A stretch of DNA of 38,946 nt, taken from CAIUPE01 sp046091665. Lineage in GTDB: Bacteria; Pseudomonadota; Alphaproteobacteria; Rhizobiales; Beijerinckiaceae. The translations under genes and the position numbers were made by a program. Positions 15,300-23,666 of the stretch are shown one piece after another (the first letter of the stretch is position 1; each line of letters starts with the position of its first letter). The notes under the pieces were generated by a model. The model searched no databases and was not told the DNA's origin. It was given only the letters and a program-made list of their open reading frames with translations. The DNA is taken from positions 1 through 38,946 of the forward strand of contig JBJTCD010000085.1 in assembly GCA_046091665.1 (NCBI GenBank). The letters run 5' to 3'.

Positions 15300-15842
15300 A
15301 TTCGCAGACCGATGAGAACCGCTCCCGTTCCGGTTAAGGACGGGCCCCGCGCCAATCGCGACATTCGCGGCGTGCGCGAAGTGCAGCTGATCGACGATAC
15401 CGGCAATAATCGCGGAGTCGTTGCTTTCTTTGACGCCTTGGCCCTTGCGGAAGAAGCGGGCCTTGACCTTGTCGAGATCGTCCCGAACGCGACGCCTCCC
15501 GTCTGCAAAATCCTCGATTACGGCAAATTCCGCTTCCTTGAGCAGAAAAAGGCTGCGGAAGCGCGGAAAAAGCAGAAAGTCGTTGAAATCAAGGAAATCA
15601 AGCTGCGTCCGGGCATCGATAATCATGATTACGAGACCAAGATGAAAGCGGTGCGCCGCTTCTTCGAGGAAGGCGATAAGGTCAAAATCACCTTGCGCTT
15701 CCGGGGCCGCGAAATGGCCCACCAAGATCTTGGTATGAAATTGCTCGAGCGCGTGCGGACGGAAATGGCTGAAGTCTCGAAAGTTGAGGCCGAGCCCATG
15801 CTCGAAGGCCGCCAGATGACCATGATCATGGCGCCGCGCTAG
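15300..15842 (+). CDS. infC: Translation initiation factor IF-3, probable AUU start
   Basis: IF-3 binds the 30S subunit, checks initiator codon pairing and prevents premature 50S joining. The N-domain contains 'GPRANRDIRGVREVQLIDDTGNNRGVV', the linker 'LEQKKAAEARKKQKVVEIKEIKLRPGIDNHDYETK', and the C-domain 'RFFEEGDKVKITLRFRGREMAHQDLG'; length is about 180 residues. The first ATG (15312) lies 21 bases from the ribosome binding site GAGGAG (15285-15290), too far. ATT at 15300, in frame and nine bases from it, gives (M)RRPMRTAPV, matching family N-termini. infC of E. coli also starts with AUU, which allows autoregulation. The TAG stop is shared with a dispersed repeat. rpmI and rplT do not follow. 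Confidence 0.9.
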   Translation: MRRPMRTAPVPVKDGPRANRDIRGVREVQLIDDTGNNRGVVAFFDALALAEEAGLDLVEIVPNATPPVCKILDYGKFRFLEQKKAAEARKKQKVVEIKEIKLRPGIDNHDYETKMKAVRRFFEEGDKVKITLRFRGREMAHQDLGMKLLERVRTEMAEVSKVEAEPMLEGRQMTMIMAPR

Positions 15843-15941
15843 AGCATTTTGCGATGAAGTGGGCACCGGTTCATCGAAACAAAATGCGATAAAACAAAGA
15901 AATAGAGCGCGTCTTTGAGTCCATCAAATTCAAACGCGCTC
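15840..15941 (+). repeat. Dispersed structured repeat, copy 1
   Basis: About 100 bases starting TAGAGCATTTTGCGAT, strongly similar to 31711-31808. It holds two stems: GCATTTTG with CAAAATGC, and GAGCGCGT with ACGCGCTC (15904-15941). The first three bases are the infC stop codon. Differences from copy 2 keep the pairing possible. Confidence 0.9.
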
Positions 15942-15977
15942 AACCCCCCTCGATTCGAAAAATTTTACGCTTTCGGC

Positions 15978-16013
15978 AAGGCCGCCACAAAATATGGTGG
16001 CCTTTTGCTTTTT
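15978..16013 (+). terminator. Rho-independent terminator downstream of infC
   Basis: AAGGCCGCCAC (15978-15988) can pair with GTGGCCTT (15997-16004 region) across AAAATATG, and is followed by TTTTGCTTTTT. It separates infC from the SOS promoter that starts 19 bases later. Confidence 0.7.
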
Positions 16014-16031
16014 GACCTCAAGGGCTTCGCC

Positions 16032-16061
16032 TTGACTCGTTCCCTGTTTCGCGGAATTAAT
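16032..16061 (+). promoter_or_regulatory. Candidate promoter of imuA-imuB-dnaE2
   Basis: TTGACT (16032-16037) is followed after 17 bases by AATTAA (16055-16060), or after 18 by ATTAAT. The LexA box begins directly downstream, where a bound repressor would block initiation. Confidence 0.6.
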
Positions 16062-16063
16062 GA

Positions 16064-16078
16064 GAACAAATAGTGAAC
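16064..16078 (+). promoter_or_regulatory. LexA box (alphaproteobacterial direct-repeat type)
   Basis: GAAC-N7-GAAC at 16064-16078 is the complement of the GTTC-N7-GTTC operator known for alphaproteobacterial LexA. It lies between the promoter and imuA and overlaps the upstream GTG (16073), which argues that imuA starts at the downstream ATG (16100). Confidence 0.8.
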
Positions 16079-16099
16079 ATTGAGAAGAAAGTCGCCCCG

Positions 16100-16906
16100 A
16101 TGCCTGTTGCGTCGCCCGATTTGCAGTCCCTGCGCCAGTCGATCTCGAAAATCGGCCGGGATGGCAGCCTGCGCGCCATGGATCCGGTTATGAAAAAAGC
16201 GCCCCTCGGCCATTCGGCGATGGATCAGGCGCTGGGCGGAGGACTCGCGCGGGATGCTTTGCATGAAGTCGCCCCGCAAAGCCCTTCCGATTTGGCCGCA
16301 GCGACAGGTTTCGCACTCGGCCTGATCGGCCGGTTTGCTCAGGAACGGGACTGGGTCTGGATCGGCGAAGAGATGACCCGTCATGAAGGTGGGCGCGTTT
16401 ATGGGCCGGGGCTCAAAAATTTCGGGCTTGATCCCGCCCGTCTTCTGCTCGTTGCCCCGCGTGGCGCGGAAGACGGATTGAAAACGGCAGAAGATGCGCT
16501 GCGTTGCGCGGCCCTTGGTGCGGTTTTGTTCGAACCGTGGGGGCATCCAAAACAACTTGATCTTGTGGCGTTGCGACGCCTTGCCCTAGCGGCAGAAGAA
16601 AACACCGTGCCGCTCATCATCTTGCGTCATGGCGGACAAAATTTACCCGGCAGTTTGCGCACGCGCTGGCGTGTAGCGGCCGCGCCCAGTGAGGGCCGCG
16701 AAACTATGGGGCATCCGCGTTTTCGCCTCACGCTTCTTCTCAATCGGCAAAAAGGCGCGGAGAGCGCGGGCGGCATTTGGACAGTGGAGTGGAGTCATGG
16801 TGAGCGTTTGTTCCGACCGGCGGATTCTGTCGATCATTTTTCCGCATCTTTCGACCGATCGATTGCATCGTCGGGCTCATTTCACACTTACGAAAAATCA
16901 GCCTGA
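16100..16906 (+). CDS. imuA: ImuA, SOS mutagenesis accessory protein
   Basis: A 268-residue protein related to RecA/SulA, part of the ImuA-ImuB-DnaE2 mutasome that performs error-prone bypass after DNA damage. 'LQSLRQSISKIGRDG' followed by 'LGHSAMDQALGGGLARDALHEVAP' is the characteristic N-terminal pattern, and 'RDWVWIGEEMTRHEGGRVYGPGL' and 'RLLLVAPRGAEDGLKTAEDALRC' continue the RecA-like core. The ATG at 16100 is favoured over the GTG at 16073, which falls inside the LexA box. Its last 110 bases overlap the start of imuB in another frame, indicating close coupling. LexA-regulated as first gene of the operon. Confidence 0.87.
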   Translation: MPVASPDLQSLRQSISKIGRDGSLRAMDPVMKKAPLGHSAMDQALGGGLARDALHEVAPQSPSDLAAATGFALGLIGRFAQERDWVWIGEEMTRHEGGRVYGPGLKNFGLDPARLLLVAPRGAEDGLKTAEDALRCAALGAVLFEPWGHPKQLDLVALRRLALAAEENTVPLIILRHGGQNLPGSLRTRWRVAAAPSEGRETMGHPRFRLTLLLNRQKGAESAGGIWTVEWSHGERLFRPADSVDHFSASFDRSIASSGSFHTYEKSA

Positions 16907-18389
16907 CACGCCGTTGATTATCGTTGAAAAAATCAAAGGCGCGCTTGTGATTGTCGCGCTGGATCATCACGCGCTGACTGCTGGTCTTTCAAAAGGCATG
17001 ACGCTTGCCACCGCACGCGCGCTTTGCCCTTCGCTTGAAGTAGAGGAACGAGATCACATTGCCGATCGTCAACTCATTGAACAAATCGCCTCATGGATGG
17101 AGCGTTACACGCCTTGCGTGGGGTTGATTGCATCAGAGGATGAAACGCCTGAAGGCGTAGCGCTCGATATTACAGGGGCTGCGCATCTTTTGGGTGGTGA
17201 AGACGCTTTGCTTCACGATTGTCTCACGCGATTACGCGCGCAAGGTTTTGATGCGAAAGCGGCGATTGCGGGAACACTTGAATGTGCGGCCGCTTTCGCG
17301 CGTTTCAAAGAGGAAGCTCTGATCATTCCAAAAGGCACAGAAGCAGACGCCGCCGCCTCTTTACCGATTGCGGCCTTGGGTCTTCCCTCAAGCGAAGTGA
17401 TTGCGCTTGCGCGTTTGGGATTAAAAACGATTGATGATCTCGCTTCACGTCCACGCGCGCCTTTGGCCGCACGTTTTGGTCGCGATTTACTCGCGCGACT
17501 TGATGCGGTGCGCGGCGTTATTGAAACACCGATCACACCGCGTCGATATATTCCTTCTTTCATTACCGAACGACGCTTTGCCGAACCCATCGGTCATGAG
17601 GATGATATTCATCGTACCATTCTCACACTCTCTGCGGATCTCGCGCGTTTGCTTGAAAAACAAGGACAAGGCGGGCGACGTTTTGAGCTTGGCTTTTTTC
17701 GTGCTGATGGCGCGATGCGTCGCTTAGGCATTGAAACCGCGCGGCCTTTGCGTGATCCGAAAACCATCATGCGCCTCTTTCGTGATCGGCTAAATACACT
17801 GGCTGATCCGCTTGATCCCGGTTTTGGCTTTGATGTCATTCGCCTCTCTGTGCCTGTTGCTGAAACACTTGAGGCGCATGAACCTGATTTTGATGGACGC
17901 ACTGATCTTGCCGAAGACCTCGCCGCTTTGATTGAAAAACTCGGTGTGCGTTTACATCCCTCTCGCGTGATGCGTCTTCATGCCGAAGACACGCATATGC
18001 CCGAACGCGCGATGCGTTATCTTCCCGCGCAAGATGGCAATGCCGCTCTCGCCACCGAATGGGATTTATGGAGCGATGCCGATCTTGCGCCCTTGCGGCC
18101 GATCCGTCTTCTTGATCCACCCGAACCTATCGAAGCGATTGCCGAAGTGCCTGATGGTCCGCCAATCCGCTTTCGCTGGCGGCGTGTGTTTCATGTGGTT
18201 GTGAAAGCCGAAGGGCCTGAACGTCTCGCACCTGAATGGTGGCGCATGACCGGGCAGGCATTACCACCAACGCGCGATTATTATCGCGTCGAGAATGAAC
18301 AAGGCGCGCGCTTCTGGCTCTTCCGCGCAGGCCTTTATGAGCGCGAAACAAATGACCCCCACTGGTTTATGCATGGGTTGTTTGGATGA
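16797..18389 (+). CDS. imuB: ImuB, catalytically inactive Y-family polymerase
   Basis: A 530-residue Y-family polymerase homologue that acts as an adaptor linking ImuA, DnaE2 and the beta clamp. It starts near 'RRILSIIFPHLSTDRLHRR', where active polymerases have an acidic DxD-type motif that is missing here; 'EGVALDITGAAHLLGGE' occupies the place of the second active-site motif and lacks the paired acidic residues, as known for ImuB. 'AALGLPSSEVIALARLGLKTIDDLASRPRAPLAARFG' is the helix-hairpin-helix region. The ATG at 16797 follows GTGGAG at a suitable distance; the longer open frame upstream lies wholly within imuA. The stop overlaps the dnaE2 start (ATGA). Confidence 0.92.
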   Translation: MVSVCSDRRILSIIFPHLSTDRLHRRAHFTLTKNQPDTPLIIVEKIKGALVIVALDHHALTAGLSKGMTLATARALCPSLEVEERDHIADRQLIEQIASWMERYTPCVGLIASEDETPEGVALDITGAAHLLGGEDALLHDCLTRLRAQGFDAKAAIAGTLECAAAFARFKEEALIIPKGTEADAAASLPIAALGLPSSEVIALARLGLKTIDDLASRPRAPLAARFGRDLLARLDAVRGVIETPITPRRYIPSFITERRFAEPIGHEDDIHRTILTLSADLARLLEKQGQGGRRFELGFFRADGAMRRLGIETARPLRDPKTIMRLFRDRLNTLADPLDPGFGFDVIRLSVPVAETLEAHEPDFDGRTDLAEDLAALIEKLGVRLHPSRVMRLHAEDTHMPERAMRYLPAQDGNAALATEWDLWSDADLAPLRPIRLLDPPEPIEAIAEVPDGPPIRFRWRRVFHVVVKAEGPERLAPEWWRMTGQALPPTRDYYRVENEQGARFWLFRAGLYERETNDPHWFMHGLFG

Positions 18390-21300
18390 CACCCGTCTAT
18401 GCCGAACTCGCGGTCACGACGAATTTTTCGTTTCTGCGCGGAGCATCGCATCCGGAAGATTATGTGGCCGAGGCCGCACGATTAAATCTTTCAGGAATCG
18501 GCATTGCGGATCGCAACACGCTCGCAGGCGTTGTGCGTGCGCATGTCGCGCTGAAAGAAACAGATGCTGCAGACAGTGGTCTGAAACTCGCGATTGGTTG
18601 CCGTCTGGTTTTTGCCGATGGCACGCCCGATCTTCTCGCCTATCCGAAAGATCGCGCGGCCTATGGACGTTTGTCGCGTCTTCTCTCGCTCGGCAAACGT
18701 CGCGCCGAGAAAGGCGAATGCCATCTCACTTTCGATGATCTTTTAGCGGAGAGTGAAGGGCTTCTTCTCATCCTCATCCCGCCAGAAAAAATCGGTGATG
18801 AAACAATAGAGGCGCTTAAAAAACTCACGGCGCATGTACCCGATCATCTCTGGCTCGGCGCTATACCGCTTCATCACGGGCGAGATAAAACAAGATTACA
18901 CCATCTTGCCGAGCTTGCGACTTATTATCATATTCCCCTCATCGCTTTGAATGACGCACTTTATCATCACCCTGATCGCCGCCGCGTGCAGGACGTGTTC
19001 ACCTGCATCCGTGAACATCAAACCATCGAAACCATCGGCAAAAAACTTGAAGCGCATGCGGAGCGTCACCTAAAAAGTGCTGCCGATATGGCGCATCTTT
19101 TTCGCGATCATCCGGAAGCGCTTAAAGAGACAACACGCTTTCTCGAACGTCTTTCTTTTTCACTTGATGAATTGCGTTACGAATATCCGGATGAACCGGT
19201 GCCCGAAGGCAAAACGCCGCAACACCATCTCACCGATCTCGCCTATGAGGGCGCAAAACGCCGTTACCCAAAAGGCGTGCCGGATAAAATTAAAGCGGCA
19301 CTCGCCAAAGAACTCGCGCTCATTGAAGAGCTTGATTACGCGCCTTATTTTTTAACCGTGAATGATATTGTGAGTTTCGCGCGCTCGCAAAATATTCTCT
19401 GCCAAGGGCGTGGTTCAGCCGCCAATTCTGTTGTGTGTTATTGTTTGGGCGTAACAGCGGTCGATCCGACTGAAATTGATTTGTTGTTTGAACGATTCAT
19501 TTCTGCCGAACGACGCGAACCACCCGATATCGATGTCGATTTCGAACATGAGCGGCGCGAAGAAGTCATTCAATGGATTTATAAACGCTATGGCCGCGAG
19601 CGTGCAGGCCTTGCGGCAACCGTCATTTCCTATCGCCCCCGCAGCGCGATCCGCGATGTCGGCAAAGCTTTGGGTCTTACCGAAGATGTAACCGCAGCCC
19701 TCGCCAACACAGTGTGGGGCTCATGGGGCAAAGGACTAACCGACAGCCAGATTGCAGAAGCCGGACTTGATGCGACAAATCCGATGATCCGTTTGGCGGT
19801 TGATATTGCGATGGAGATCCAAGGCTTCCCGCGCCATCTCTCGCAACATGTCGGGGGCTTTGTGCTCACGCGCGGGCGACTTGATGAGACCGTGCCCATC
19901 GGCAATGCGGCGATGGATGAACGCACTTTCATAGAATGGGACAAAGACGATATCGCGGCACTCGGCTTGATGAAAGTCGATGTGTTAGCGCTTGGCATGT
20001 TAACCTGCATCCGCAAAACACTCGATCTCATCGCGATGCATGGCGGACCGCAACTCGAACTCGCCACCATTCCTCGCGAAGATCCTGACGTTTATGCGAT
20101 GTTGCAGAAGGCTGATTCTGTCGGTGTGTTTCAGGTAGAGAGCCGCGCGCAAATGAATATGTTGCCGCGCATCAAACCCGCTTGTTTTTATGATCTCGTG
20201 ATTGAAGTCGCGATTGTGCGGCCCGGCCCCATTCAAGGCGATATGGTGCATCCCTATTTGCGACGTCGGCAAGGCAAGGAGCAAGTACGTTACCCTTCGC
20301 CCTCACCGAAGCATGGCCCGCCAGATGAGCTTGAACGTGTGCTTGGCAAAACATTAGGCGTGCCGCTCTTTCAAGAACAAGCGATGCGCATTGCGATTGA
20401 AGCGGCTAAATTCACACCGGAAGAAGCCAACAAGCTTCGCCGCGCGATGGCGACATTTCGTCGTGTTGGTACGATTCATTTGTTTCAGGAAAAAATGATT
20501 CACGGCATGGTGACACGCGGTTATGAAGCGGATTTTGCCGCGCGCTGTTTCAAACAAATCGAAGGCTTTGGCGAATATGGTTTTCCCGAAAGCCATGCCG
20601 CCTCTTTCGCGCTGCTTGTTTATGCCTCTGCATGGTTGAAATGCCATCACCCCGCAGCCTTTGCCGCGGGACTTTTGAACAGCCAACCGATGGGCTTCTA
20701 TGCGCCTGCGCAAATTGTACGCGATGCGACGGATCACGGGGTTGAAGCGCGCGCACCCGATATCAATGCGAGCCGTTGGGATGCGACACTTGAAGAACGC
20801 AAAGATCATGCGCTCGCCTTGCGTTTGGGCTTTCGCCAGATTGATGGCTTTCGTGAAGACTGGGCGGATCGCATTTCCTCTTTCCGCAATGGGTTTTATC
20901 CCTCTCCTGAAATGTTGAAACGCCGCGCGGATTTACCTGCACGCGCGCTTGTGTTGCTCGCAGAAGCGGATGCAATGCGATCAATCAATCTTGATCGGCG
21001 AGAAGCGGCATGGACCGTGCGGCGATTGCCTGATTCTGATCCTCTGCCTTTGTTCGAAGCCGCGCGCGTGCAAGAGCTTGCCGAAGAACCGCTTGTCACT
21101 TTGCCGGAAATGCCTTTGAGCGAACATGTTGTGGCTGATTATCAAACGCTGCGCTTGTCGCTCAAAGGTCATCCGATGATGTTTTTACGCGGGCTTTATG
21201 AAAGCGAAGATGTGTTGCCATGTTCGACCATTCGCGATTGTGTTGATGGACGACGCGTACGGGCGGCGGGTGTTGTGCTCATTCGGCAAAAGCCCGGCAG

Positions 21301-21631
21301 CGCGAAAGGTGTTGTCTTCATGACGATTGAAGATGAGACGGGCATCGCCAATCTCGTCATCTGGCCCTCTTTGCTTGAACGTTTTCGTAAAATTGTGATG
21401 GGCGCACGGCTTGTGAGCGTGGACGCGCGCGCGCAACGCAGTGAAGAAGGTCTTGTGCATCTCGTTGTCGAAGAGATTGAGGACCGTTCCACCGATCTTT
21501 TACTCTTGTCGCAAGAGTCGATTCCGCTCGCGCTTGCCCATGCGGATGAAGTCAAACGCCCCGTGCCGGAAGGCCGCACGCGTCATCCGCGCCAAGCACG
21601 GATTTTGCCGAAGTCGAGAGACTTTCACTAA
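18386..21631 (+). CDS. dnaE2: Error-prone DNA polymerase DnaE2
   Basis: A 1081-residue C-family DNA polymerase for translesion synthesis. The PHP domain opens with 'YAELAVTTNFSFLRGASHPEDYV' and 'GIADRNTLAGVVRAH', the fingerprint of DnaE2 as opposed to the replicative DnaE. The catalytic aspartates lie in PPDIDVDFEHERR (Asp381 and Asp383). Further family segments are 'GVFQVESRAQMNMLPRIKP' and 'FKQIEGFGEYGFPESHAASFALLVYASAWLK'. A C-terminal OB fold is seen in 'RAAGVVLIRQKPGSAKGVVFMTIEDETG'. Length is normal. It is coupled to imuB by a four-base overlap and ends 12 bases from the convergent ureG. Confidence 0.97.
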   Translation: MTPVYAELAVTTNFSFLRGASHPEDYVAEAARLNLSGIGIADRNTLAGVVRAHVALKETDAADSGLKLAIGCRLVFADGTPDLLAYPKDRAAYGRLSRLLSLGKRRAEKGECHLTFDDLLAESEGLLLILIPPEKIGDETIEALKKLTAHVPDHLWLGAIPLHHGRDKTRLHHLAELATYYHIPLIALNDALYHHPDRRRVQDVFTCIREHQTIETIGKKLEAHAERHLKSAADMAHLFRDHPEALKETTRFLERLSFSLDELRYEYPDEPVPEGKTPQHHLTDLAYEGAKRRYPKGVPDKIKAALAKELALIEELDYAPYFLTVNDIVSFARSQNILCQGRGSAANSVVCYCLGVTAVDPTEIDLLFERFISAERREPPDIDVDFEHERREEVIQWIYKRYGRERAGLAATVISYRPRSAIRDVGKALGLTEDVTAALANTVWGSWGKGLTDSQIAEAGLDATNPMIRLAVDIAMEIQGFPRHLSQHVGGFVLTRGRLDETVPIGNAAMDERTFIEWDKDDIAALGLMKVDVLALGMLTCIRKTLDLIAMHGGPQLELATIPREDPDVYAMLQKADSVGVFQVESRAQMNMLPRIKPACFYDLVIEVAIVRPGPIQGDMVHPYLRRRQGKEQVRYPSPSPKHGPPDELERVLGKTLGVPLFQEQAMRIAIEAAKFTPEEANKLRRAMATFRRVGTIHLFQEKMIHGMVTRGYEADFAARCFKQIEGFGEYGFPESHAASFALLVYASAWLKCHHPAAFAAGLLNSQPMGFYAPAQIVRDATDHGVEARAPDINASRWDATLEERKDHALALRLGFRQIDGFREDWADRISSFRNGFYPSPEMLKRRADLPARALVLLAEADAMRSINLDRREAAWTVRRLPDSDPLPLFEAARVQELAEEPLVTLPEMPLSEHVVADYQTLRLSLKGHPMMFLRGLYESEDVLPCSTIRDCVDGRRVRAAGVVLIRQKPGSAKGVVFMTIEDETGIANLVIWPSLLERFRKIVMGARLVSVDARAQRSEEGLVHLVVEEIEDRSTDLLLLSQESIPLALAHADEVKRPVPEGRTRHPRQARILPKSRDFH

Positions 21632-21643
21632 ATAATTATTCAG

Positions 21644-22264
21644 CTATAACTTCAATCCGCCAGCTTTTTCGATAAAGGCCGCGACCGTTTCAAGCCCTGT
21701 ACCATCACGCATATTGGTAAAGACATAAGGGCGTTCTTTACGCATGCGCTTTGTGTCTTCTTCCATCACCTGAAGGCTAGCGCCCACATGCGGTGCCAGA
21801 TCAATTTTATTGATCACAAGAAGATCAGACCGCGTGATACCCGGCCCGCCTTTACGCGGAATTTTTTCACCGCCCGCCACATCGATCACATGAATGGTGA
21901 GATCAGCAAGCTCTGGTGAGAACGTAGCAGCAAGATTGTCACCACCTGATTCAATCAGGATCAAATCGAGATTGGGAAATTTCTCGCGCATCGTATCGAC
22001 CGCGGCGAGATTGAGCGAACAATCTTCGCGAATGGCAGTGTGCGGACAGCCGCCTGTTTCAACCCCCATAATGCGCTCTTCCGGAAGTGCTCCCGCAACC
22101 GTCAAAAGCCGCGCGTCTTCTTTTGTGTAAATATCATTGGTGATCGCGCAGAGATCATAAGTGTCACGAAAATATTTGCAGAGCATTTCGGTAAGCGCGG
22201 TTTTACCAGAACCGACTGGTCCACCAATCCCGACACGCAAAGGGCCATGTGATGAAGAACTCAT
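21644..22264 (-). CDS. ureG: Urease accessory GTPase UreG
   Basis: A 206-residue SIMIBI-class GTPase that delivers nickel to the urease active site. The P-loop GGPVGSGKT lies at 14-22, the nickel-binding CPH motif in 'ETGGCPHTAIREDCS', and the guanine-specific NKID in 'DLLVINKIDLAPHVGA'. 'ESGGDNLAATFSPELADLTIHVIDVAGG' is also diagnostic. It is last in the operon; its ATG overlaps the ureF stop by four bases. Unlike many UreG proteins it has no histidine-rich N-terminus, which may be offset by the histidine tail of UreE here. Confidence 0.98.
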   Translation of the reverse strand: MSSSSHGPLRVGIGGPVGSGKTALTEMLCKYFRDTYDLCAITNDIYTKEDARLLTVAGALPEERIMGVETGGCPHTAIREDCSLNLAAVDTMREKFPNLDLILIESGGDNLAATFSPELADLTIHVIDVAGGEKIPRKGGPGITRSDLLVINKIDLAPHVGASLQVMEEDTKRMRKERPYVFTNMRDGTGLETVAAFIEKAGGLKL

Positions 22265-22941
22265 GAGCGAAACAACCTTGTATATTGAGTTTCATGATGA
22301 AGAGAAGCGAGATCGGAGCGAAACACAGACGAGCCGAGATCCTCAAGCGAGGAATGGATTGCAAACTCAGATATTTCTTTAACGCGCGGCAAAAGCGAAG
22401 CAATCACGCGTTGACCATCCGTTTGCCCGATCACACCCAAACGCACGGAGGCCGAGACGAGATTGGAAACGAAAGCCGTAAGAAACGCTTCAAGAACATG
22501 TGACAGCGGCATTGCATAACTCGAAGCAACAAGACCCACCGCCACCGGATAGGTGATATCGCCTGCATGATGCAATAAAGTCTTTTCCAACCGCTCATTC
22601 GACCATGCCGCACGTGCGGTCGCAAGAAACGCTTTGCCTTGCGTGGTTGATTCTAAGTAACGCTCGGATGAGGGTTGCAGCGCGAGCGATGAATCAATGA
22701 CAGACTTTAACGCGTCTTTGTCATCATCGCGTACGGCACGCCAGGCTTCCGCGAGAAGGATCGCATCATTGCGGCCAGATCCATAGACAAGAAGATCGGC
22801 AATCCAGTCGCGGCAGGTTTCGAAATCAGTGACATCACCCGCTTCATGCGCCCATTCCAACCCATGCGAATAAGCAAAAGACCCGACAGGAAAAGCGGGG
22901 CTTAACCAAACGAGAAGCGGAAGCGATGACTCGTCGTCCAT
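22261..22941 (-). CDS. ureF: Urease accessory protein UreF
   Basis: A 226-residue all-helical activation factor that, with UreD and UreG, forms the complex that carbamylates and metallates urease. 'LVWLSPAFPVGSFAYSHGLEWA' (about residues 8-30) is the family signature, and the 'ITYPVAVGLVASSYAMPLSHVLEAFLTAFVSNLVSASVRLGVIGQTDGQRV' region forms the helical core that contacts UreG. It starts three bases after the ureE stop and overlaps ureG by four bases. Confidence 0.95.
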   Translation of the reverse strand: MDDESSLPLLVWLSPAFPVGSFAYSHGLEWAHEAGDVTDFETCRDWIADLLVYGSGRNDAILLAEAWRAVRDDDKDALKSVIDSSLALQPSSERYLESTTQGKAFLATARAAWSNERLEKTLLHHAGDITYPVAVGLVASSYAMPLSHVLEAFLTAFVSNLVSASVRLGVIGQTDGQRVIASLLPRVKEISEFAIHSSLEDLGSSVFRSDLASLHHETQYTRLFRS

Positions 22942-22944
22942 GAT

Positions 22945-23200
22945 CTATTTATGTTTATGACCATGCGTATGGCCATCATGGCTATGATCATGAGAGTGAC
23001 CATGATGATCATGAGAATGGCCACGATGATGATCATGATCGTGGTTATGATCATGCGCATGATCGTGGCCACAGCCACATCCCGCACCATGAGCATGTTG
23101 GTGACCGTGATCATGATCGTGATGACCGTGATCATGGCTATGGCCGTGATGATCATGGGAATGTTGATCATGACTATGCTCACCATGCGCGTGATCATGA
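22945..23200. repeat. Low-complexity CAT/GATCATG repeat encoding the UreE His tail
   Basis: The last 255 bases of ureE consist of imperfectly repeated short units such as GATCATGA and CATGACCAT (CAT being a His codon on the coding strand). The frame is conserved throughout. Such arrays can change length by slippage or recombination, which would vary the number of nickel ligands. Confidence 0.75.
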
Positions 23201-23625
23201 TAGGCGCCGCGCTCGGGCTGGAAGGGGCGCGACACGGTCGCCATCGCGCATCCCAAGCCACGGATCATTTCGGCGAGCACATGATCTTCTTCGATATAGA
23301 TCGCATCCGCTGTGATCTCGGCTGGTGTATGACGATTGCCTATATGCCAAGCGGTTTTCAAAAGCCGCATCGGATTCTCGGCTTTGATTTCGATCAGCGT
23401 TTGCGGCGCGGCGCTCACGAGAATAAGCGAGCCATCCTCGAGCTTAACCGCATCACCATCATTCAGCGTCGCGGTCTTTTCAAGATCGAGCAAAAACGCC
23501 GTACCCTTCTCGCCTGTGAGCGTAATGCGTCTGCGGTGCCGCCCTTCATGATCAAGGCTCACCTGATCAATAACTTTATCGGCTTTGACGGCGGCTTTGC
23601 GCACAATCGAAATGGCCCGTTGCAT
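22945..23625 (-). CDS. ureE: Urease accessory nickel chaperone UreE with long His tail
   Basis: A nickel-binding chaperone of about 226 residues that supplies Ni2+ to UreG. The N-terminal peptide-binding domain has 'HRRRITLTGEKGTAFLLDLEKTATLNDGDAVKLEDG', and the metal-binding domain has 'TAWHIGNRHTPAEI' with the conserved interface histidine (His99). Residues 142-226 are an unusually long tail containing about 39 histidines in 85 residues, alternating with Asp, Gly and Ser, plus a CGCG motif. Such tails store nickel. The ATG at 23625 is chosen over one nine codons upstream because family homology starts MQRAISIVR and GGGA lies before it. Confidence 0.93.
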   Translation of the reverse strand: MQRAISIVRKAAVKADKVIDQVSLDHEGRHRRRITLTGEKGTAFLLDLEKTATLNDGDAVKLEDGSLILVSAAPQTLIEIKAENPMRLLKTAWHIGNRHTPAEITADAIYIEEDHVLAEMIRGLGCAMATVSRPFQPERGAYHDHAHGEHSHDQHSHDHHGHSHDHGHHDHDHGHQHAHGAGCGCGHDHAHDHNHDHDHHRGHSHDHHGHSHDHSHDGHTHGHKHK

Positions 23626-23666
23626 AAGATAATCCCGTTTCACTATCATCAACTACGACCCGAAGC

